A DNA stretch of 64,000 bases from Leptospira chreensis (GTDB lineage: Bacteria > Spirochaetota > Leptospiria > Leptospirales > Leptospiraceae). The notes below the pieces were generated by a model. It saw nothing but the letters and a program-made list of their open reading frames with translations, had not been told where the DNA came from and searched no databases. Position numbers and translations under genes: made by a program. The stretch spans positions 186,001 through 250,000 of the forward strand of contig NZ_JAFFPS010000031.1 of the NCBI RefSeq assembly GCF_016919165.1, given 5' to 3'. Below are positions 59,397-64,000 of this stretch, one piece after another. Numbering within the stretch: the first letter of the stretch is position 1; every line of letters begins with the position of its first letter.

Positions 59397-61535
59397 ATGA
59401 ACAAACCCAATTTTGCCAATACTCCTCTTTCTTTCGGTTCGACAAAACCAGACCCCAAGGCCATTTCCCTTTGGCAAACGGCAGAAGGGATCGCCATCCA
59501 GTCTCGTTATGCGAAGGCTGATTTGGAGGGAATCGAACACTTAAACTACGCTGCCGGAATTCCACCTTATTTGCGTGGGCCCTATTCCACAATGTATGTG
59601 AATAAACCTTGGACGGTTCGTCAGTATGCAGGATTTTCCACAGCGGAAGAATCCAATGCTTTTTATCGCAGAAACTTAGCGGCCGGCCAAAAGGGACTTT
59701 CTGTTGCCTTTGACCTTGCCACCCACCGCGGTTATGACTCCGACCACGAACGAGTGGTAGGAGATGTGGGAAAAGCCGGTGTGGCGATCGATTCGGTTTT
59801 GGATATGAAGATCCTCTTCGACCAAATCCCTCTGGACCAAATGTCGGTTTCCATGACCATGAATGGGGCCGTCATTCCGGTCCTTGCTTTTTATATCGTT
59901 GCTGCCGAAGAACAAGGGGTCTCCAAAGACAAATTATCTGGCACCATCCAAAATGATATTTTGAAAGAGTTTATGGTGCGTAACACATACATTTACCCAC
60001 CGAAACATTCCATGAAAATCATCGCGGATATTTTTGGTTATACTTCCAAGTACATGCCTAAGTTTAACTCCATCTCCATCTCAGGGTATCATATGCAAGA
60101 AGCCGGTGCCACTGCCGACTTAGAACTTGCTTATACTCTCGCCGACGGTTGGGAGTACATCAAAACAGGGATTGCTTCTGGACTTTCCGTGGATGAGTTT
60201 GCACCAAGGCTTTCCTTCTTTTGGGCTATTGGAATGAACCATTTTATGGAGATTGCCAAGATGCGGGCGGGCCGCCTCCTCTGGGCAAAGATTGTCAAAC
60301 AGTTCCAACCCAAATCGACTAAGTCTTTGGCTCTCCGAACCCATTGCCAAACTTCTGGTTGGTCCCTCACCGAACAAGATCCGTTCAATAACGTGGGAAG
60401 GACCTGCATTGAAGCAATGGCTGCCTCTCTCGGTCACACACAGTCCTTACATACAAACGCCCTAGATGAAGCCATCGCACTCCCGACGGATTTCTCGGCA
60501 AGGATTGCAAGAAATACACAAATCTACTTACAAGAAGAAACCAATATCCACCGAGTCATCGACCCTTGGGGTGGTTCCTTTTATGTAGAAAAACTCACAA
60601 ACGATCTAGTACAAAAAGCTTGGGCCCTAATCTCCGAAGTACAAAAGTTAGGTGGAATGGCAGAGGCAATCGAAACAGGAATTCCTAAGATGCGAATCGA
60701 AGAAGCATCTGCGAGAAAACAAGCCCGTATCGATTCTGGAAAAGATGTGATTGTCGGAGTCAACCGATTCCGTTTGGATAAAGAAGCTCCTCTTGATATT
60801 TTAGACATTGATAATACTGCTGTTCGTATTGCCCAAATCAAACGTTTGGAACAAATGAAAAAAGATCGGGATAACACGGCCGTAGAAGCTGCGTTAAATG
60901 CCATTACCAAATGCGCAGAAACCGGCGAGGGAAATCTTTTGGAACTGGCAGTGGATGCAGCGCGCAAACGTGCCTCTCTTGGTGAAATTTCTTATGCCAT
61001 GGAAAAAGTATTTGGGAGGTACAAAGCAGTGATTCGTTCCATCTCAGGAGTGTATTCCTCCGAAATTTCCGAAGACAAAGGGTATCTGGAAGCAAGAGAT
61101 CTTGCCGATGAATTTGCCAAACTCGAAGGACGTCGTCCGAGAATCATGGTCGCCAAAATGGGCCAAGATGGACACGACCGGGGTGCCAAAGTCATTTCCA
61201 CCAGTTTTGCAGATATGGGCTTTGACGTTGATATCGGGCCACTCTTCCAAACTCCAGCAGAGGTGGCAAAACAAGTCGTAGAAAACGATTGCCATATCTT
61301 AGGAGTGTCCTCTCTTGCTGCCGGCCACAAAACACTGGTCCCACAAGTGATCGAAGAATTAAAAAAACTCGGGGCAGAAGATGTACTCGTGGTTGTGGGG
61401 GGAGTGATCCCTGCCCAAGACTACGACTTCCTCTATAAGTCTGGTGCGACTGCTATTTTTGGACCGGGAACTGTGATTTCGGAAGCAGCCAAACAAATTC
61501 TAAACATCCTCCTCGGCGAAAGAAGAGCCGCTTAA
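59397..61535 (+). CDS. mutB: Methylmalonyl-CoA mutase, large (alpha) catalytic subunit
   Basis: A 712-residue catalytic subunit. The N-terminal barrel contains [79 protein letters not shown], essentially the family consensus, and [51 protein letters not shown]. The C-terminal cobalamin domain has [28 protein letters not shown] with the B12-ligating His593. The ATG begins one base after the small-subunit stop. A hairpin separates it from the GTPase gene. The pathway is propionate/odd-chain and branched amino-acid catabolism. Confidence 0.97.
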   Translation: MNKPNFANTPLSFGSTKPDPKAISLWQTAEGIAIQSRYAKADLEGIEHLNYAAGIPPYLRGPYSTMYVNKPWTVRQYAGFSTAEESNAFYRRNLAAGQKGLSVAFDLATHRGYDSDHERVVGDVGKAGVAIDSVLDMKILFDQIPLDQMSVSMTMNGAVIPVLAFYIVAAEEQGVSKDKLSGTIQNDILKEFMVRNTYIYPPKHSMKIIADIFGYTSKYMPKFNSISISGYHMQEAGATADLELAYTLADGWEYIKTGIASGLSVDEFAPRLSFFWAIGMNHFMEIAKMRAGRLLWAKIVKQFQPKSTKSLALRTHCQTSGWSLTEQDPFNNVGRTCIEAMAASLGHTQSLHTNALDEAIALPTDFSARIARNTQIYLQEETNIHRVIDPWGGSFYVEKLTNDLVQKAWALISEVQKLGGMAEAIETGIPKMRIEEASARKQARIDSGKDVIVGVNRFRLDKEAPLDILDIDNTAVRIAQIKRLEQMKKDRDNTAVEAALNAITKCAETGEGNLLELAVDAARKRASLGEISYAMEKVFGRYKAVIRSISGVYSSEISEDKGYLEARDLADEFAKLEGRRPRIMVAKMGQDGHDRGAKVISTSFADMGFDVDIGPLFQTPAEVAKQVVENDCHILGVSSLAAGHKTLVPQVIEELKKLGAEDVLVVVGGVIPAQDYDFLYKSGATAIFGPGTVISEAAKQILNILLGERRAA

Positions 61536-61566
61536 GTTCTAAATAGGACAAGGAGACAACTCCACC

Positions 61567-61602
61567 AAACACCGATTTGTCTAAATAGACAGTCGGTGTT
61601 TT
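61567..61602 (+). terminator. Double-stem hairpin between mutB and meaB
   Basis: AAACACCGA (61567-61575) pairs perfectly with TCGGTGTTT (61593-61601), and inside it TGTCT-AAAT-AGACA forms a second perfect stem. A short T-rich tract follows. It lies 32 bases after the mutB stop. It could end part of the transcripts and lower meaB expression relative to the mutase subunits. Confidence 0.65.
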
Positions 61603-61632
61603 AGGATTTTTCGCAGGCAGGCAAACACCATT

Positions 61633-62748
61633 ATGGATACACCGAACGAGGACATGGGCAAAAAGAAAACACCGAAGGAAGAATCGAACCAAAAGTCGGC
61701 TCTTTCGGTAAACCCAGGTGTTGCCGATGCCCCTGCCATTTCTCCCTACATTCGTGACCAAAGAAAAACCCTCGTTCGCAAAGAAACCACAGCAGAAGAA
61801 TTAGCAGAAGGGTTACTCTCAGGAAACCGAACCCACCTTTCCAAAGCCATCACTCTAGTAGAAAGTAACTTAGAAGCACACAATGACAAGGCCCAAGGCA
61901 TCTTGGAACTTGTGATGCATAAAGTTGGCAATTCGATTCGGATTGGAATCACAGGGGTTCCCGGTGTTGGGAAATCAACATTCATCGAAAGTTTTGGAAG
62001 TTATCTCCTAGAACAAAATCACAAACTCGCAGTCCTTGCCATTGATCCCAGTAGCCAAAGAACCAAAGGTTCTATTTTGGGTGACAAAACTCGAATGGAA
62101 ATTCTCTCCAAATCGGCGAATGCTTTCATTCGTCCATCACCTAGCAGTGGTTCCCTTGGCGGTGTTGCTAGGAAAACTCGCGAATCCATGTATCTCTGTG
62201 AAGCGGCCGGGTTTGATACCATCATCATTGAAACGGTCGGTGTCGGCCAATCGGAAACCCAAGTCCACTCCATGGTGGATTTTTTCTTGTTACTCATGCT
62301 TGCCGGAGCGGGAGACGAACTCCAAGGAATCAAACGGGGGATTATGGAGATGGCTGATCTCATAGCCATCAACAAAGCCGATGGTCCAAACGAACCCTAT
62401 GCTATGCGAGCCCGAGTCGAATACGAATCGGCCCTCCACCTTTTCCCAGCCCCCGAATCCAAATGGACACCGAGAGCCACCACATGCAGTGCGATTGGTG
62501 GGAAAGGAATCGAAGAAATTTGGAAACTGATTTTGGATTATATTTCCACAACAAAAACAAACGGTTATTATGCGAAAAACCGCGAAGCCCAAACCCAGAT
62601 GTGGTTCCACGAAACGCTCCGAGAAGTAGTCCTCGATGAATACTTTGCCCGTCCCGGCAAAAAAGAATCCATTTTGGAATCCGAAAAAAAACTAATGAAT
62701 GGCCAGTCCACTCTCCTCAAAGAAATCAAACGTTTGATGGGCATTTAA
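61633..62748 (+). CDS. meaB: Methylmalonyl-CoA mutase-associated GTPase MeaB
   Basis: A 371-residue G-protein chaperone that protects and gates cobalamin loading of the mutase. RIGITGVPGVGKSTFIESFGSYLLEQNHKLAVLAIDPSSQRTKGSILGDKTRME contains the P-loop (about residues 107-115) and the MeaB-specific DPSS block. IIIETVGVGQSE is the switch, and INKADGPNE is the guanine-specificity NKxD. The ATG at 61633 has no ribosome site; ATG 61654, preceded by GAGGAC, is an alternative start. The position after mutA/mutB is the usual context. A perfect terminator follows. Confidence 0.95.
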   Translation: MDTPNEDMGKKKTPKEESNQKSALSVNPGVADAPAISPYIRDQRKTLVRKETTAEELAEGLLSGNRTHLSKAITLVESNLEAHNDKAQGILELVMHKVGNSIRIGITGVPGVGKSTFIESFGSYLLEQNHKLAVLAIDPSSQRTKGSILGDKTRMEILSKSANAFIRPSPSSGSLGGVARKTRESMYLCEAAGFDTIIIETVGVGQSETQVHSMVDFFLLLMLAGAGDELQGIKRGIMEMADLIAINKADGPNEPYAMRARVEYESALHLFPAPESKWTPRATTCSAIGGKGIEEIWKLILDYISTTKTNGYYAKNREAQTQMWFHETLREVVLDEYFARPGKKESILESEKKLMNGQSTLLKEIKRLMGI

Positions 62749-62750
62749 AA

Positions 62751-62782
62751 AAATACCATCGCAGTTCGTTACGATGGTATTT
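62751..62782 (+). terminator. Terminator after meaB
   Basis: AAATACCATCG (62751-62761) pairs perfectly over 11 bp with CGATGGTATTT (62772-62782) around a 10-base loop, starting 3 bases after the meaB stop and preceded by an A run. Confidence 0.7.
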
Positions 62783-62885
62783 GCCAGGAGCAATCAGATT
62801 GTCTAATGGAAATCATACGCTATTCGGCCAATCAAAGAGCAGGAAAGATTGGTGAACGAAATCTAATTCTACTGGATCCGCCGGG

Positions 62886-63213
62886 TTTTGTCTATCTACC
62901 AAATGGTATAAAAGGGTGAAGGAACGGAGTTGCGAGAGGAAATGGTAACCTAGGGAGCTATTTTCCGTTGTCATCTCGATCCCCATTTTCACACTTTTTG
63001 GTTGAGGTAGGCTTTGTTTTGGAATTAAAAAACCCAGTTCATAAAGAATACGAGGGCAAAGTAAACACCAAACCACAGAACCAGTCTTAGTTTCATCAAA
63101 AGAGCAGAAATCCAATCGATATACTCTAGTCGGGGTTGTATGTGTTTTGGCGAGTTGATCCTATTAGGATATCCGATTCCCTAACCTTTGTCCATTTACC
63201 AGATGGTATAAAA
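62886..63213. repeat. Two 28-bp near-identical direct repeats exactly 300 bp apart, in the 62749-63230 gap
   Basis: The segments 62886-62913 and 63186-63213 match at about 24 of 28 bases and share TACCARATGGTATAAAA, in which TACCA..TGGTA is palindromic. The gap between meaB and the response regulator is about 480 bases. It holds the meaB terminator, these repeats and no convincing gene. A 100-codon minus frame (62813-63115) with a TTG start and no ribosome site was rejected. The repeats could be operator sites or remnants of a small duplication. Confidence 0.55.
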
Positions 63214-63230
63214 TGATTAGCTACCGCCCT

Positions 63231-63872
63231 TCAAAAGATTCCGAACTGCCGGGCTTTTTTGAGCATTTGCACCCGGGTATTCACCTGGAGTTTTTTATAG
63301 ATCGTTTTGATTTGTTGGCGTACGGTTCCCACTGTGGTTCCAAACAGCGAAGCAATCTGGTGGGGGCTATCCCCTTCTACAATCAGTTCCAAAATTTGGC
63401 GTTCCCTCGGTGTTAACACTTCCACCCCAACGCCCGTTGGATCCAAAATGGTTTGGGGTTTACGAAAACTTAACAAGACTTTTGCGGCAATGGACGGAGA
63501 AATCACACTCCCCCCATCCAGTAAGGTTTGGATGGTATCGTGCAAAGAATCCAGTTCTGACTTCCAGATGTACCCAGATGCCCCATTTCTTAGCGCGGAA
63601 AAGATAGCATCGTCAGTTTGTAAGGAAGAAATCACAAGACTCTTTCTGGATTCAATGGTATGGTAGGTTTTCAGTACATCGATCCCACTCATACCGGGAA
63701 GGCCAATATCCAAAATGAGAAGATCCCATTCCTTAGCTTCCTCGGCCGCCCAAAATGCTTCTGCGGAATTCCAAGTGGTTAGATGTAAGTTGGGATTTTC
63801 TTCTAATACCCCGCAAAGGGACTGCAAAAAATCTAAGTTATCTTCAATGATTCCAATAGAAACGGATTTCAT
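63231..63872 (-). CDS. NarL/FixJ-type response regulator
   Basis: A 213-residue two-component regulator. The receiver domain (1-120) has the acidic pocket IIEDN, phosphoacceptor Asp55 in LLILDIGLPGMSGIDVL, Ser in VISSLQTDDAIF and Lys in GYIWKSELDSL. The LuxR-type helix-turn-helix (about 150-210) is LTPRERQILELIVEGDSPHQIASLFGTTVGTVRQQIKTIYKKLQV. It should bind DNA as a phosphorylated dimer. The start codon overlaps the stop of the sensor kinase gene (ATGA). Targets are unknown. Confidence 0.95.
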   Translation of the reverse strand: MKSVSIGIIEDNLDFLQSLCGVLEENPNLHLTTWNSAEAFWAAEEAKEWDLLILDIGLPGMSGIDVLKTYHTIESRKSLVISSLQTDDAIFSALRNGASGYIWKSELDSLHDTIQTLLDGGSVISPSIAAKVLLSFRKPQTILDPTGVGVEVLTPRERQILELIVEGDSPHQIASLFGTTVGTVRQQIKTIYKKLQVNTRVQMLKKARQFGIF

Positions 63873-64000
63873 AAATCAAAAAGTCCCATAGGAAGTTTCA
63901 TATGGATTTGGTAAGGAAATTCGTTGATGGTGAGTTCTCCATTTAAAGATTTGATTCTTTGGTGTAACCCTCGTTCGCCAATTCCCGATTCAGACAGAGT
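63869..64000 (-). CDS. Sensor histidine kinase, C-terminal end (gene continues past window)
   Basis: The last 43 codons of a gene running off the right edge. The visible part reads SESGIGERGLHQRIKSLNGELTINEFPYQIHMKLPMGLFDL. 'GIGERGLHQRIKSLNGELTI' matches the G2 box and final strand of a NarX/DegS-type HATPase domain ('GxGLxGMRERVxxLGGxLxI'). Its TGA overlaps the response-regulator ATG by 4 bases, the standard arrangement of a cognate pair. Sensor input cannot be seen. Confidence 0.78.
   Translation of the reverse strand, partial: TLSESGIGERGLHQRIKSLNGELTINEFPYQIHMKLPMGLFDL

Noticed and set aside
62813..63115. 100-codon minus-strand frame between meaB and the response regulator
   Set aside because: TTG start without a ribosome site, no recognisable motif, and it covers one of the direct repeats; too weak to call.
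1..64000. CRISPR arrays, rRNA, tRNA, insertion sequences
   Set aside because: I saw no regularly spaced short repeats, no conserved rRNA segments, no cloverleaf with a TTCGA-type T-arm, and no transposase motif in any reading frame I examined by eye; a covariance scan would be needed to exclude small RNAs.

Overview
The window looks like chromosomal DNA of a Leptospira, probably a saprophytic species. The reasons are many spirochaete-type lipoproteins with relaxed lipoboxes, two DUF1574 SGNH-like membrane proteins, a mutA/mutB/meaB set, frequent TTG/GTG starts and moderately AT-rich coding DNA. This is inference from families; no rRNA or tRNA gene is present to confirm it. Genes are tightly packed and often overlap by 1 to 47 bases.

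Layout. 0-7 kb: end of a peroxiredoxin gene, a large HAMP/adenylate cyclase, soluble transhydrogenase (sthA), then an ECF sigma / FecR-like / HAMP protein run. 7-14 kb: small lipoproteins and a secreted-protease cassette (choice-of-anchor D lipoprotein, subtilase, propeptide-like lipoprotein). 14-24 kb: AraC-MGMT repair protein, HrpB helicase, STAS/zinc-ribbon protein, a WbpM-type sugar dehydratase with an SspB-like adaptor and a permease, htpX and apt. 24-28 kb: membrane HATPase divergent from an active HtrA-like protease and its catalytically dead paralogue. 28-37 kb: surface-glycan genes (nucleotidyltransferase-GT2 fusion, sugar epimerase, GT2, DUF1574, multispanning transferase) and an M30-like metallopeptidase. 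37-46 kb: a long minus-strand run in transcription order speE, outer-membrane protein, two lipoproteins, pyrF, then the FAD oxidase / DUF1365 / CFA-synthase lipid module. 46-48 kb: DUF302 gene behind a CsoR/CstR-like operator. 48.1-53.05 kb: a strikingly AT-rich island with two large ATPase-nuclease genes. 53-64 kb: methyltransferase, VOC protein, EamA exporter, ferritin-like protein with a histone-H1-like tail, YhhN protein, methylmalonyl-CoA mutase subunits with MeaB, and a NarL-type two-component pair running off the end.

Most notable. (1) The AT-rich island encodes an ATPase fused to a TOPRIM nuclease (OLD / PARIS-AriB-like) followed by an RloC/PrrC-like anticodon nuclease with a Cys-x-x-Cys zinc hook and a candidate Arg-Glu-His triad, with no restriction-modification genes beside them. 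This is a candidate two-gene anti-phage locus. (2) An intergenic structured repeat occurs twice, at 8.25 kb and 47.5 kb on opposite strands. It has near-identical arms, a conserved bulged C and compensatory changes in the upper stem, and it explains two spurious small ORFs. (3) Paired active/inactive partners recur: subtilase with a free-standing propeptide-like lipoprotein, and HtrA with a pseudo-HtrA.

All assignments come from reading motifs; no database search was run.
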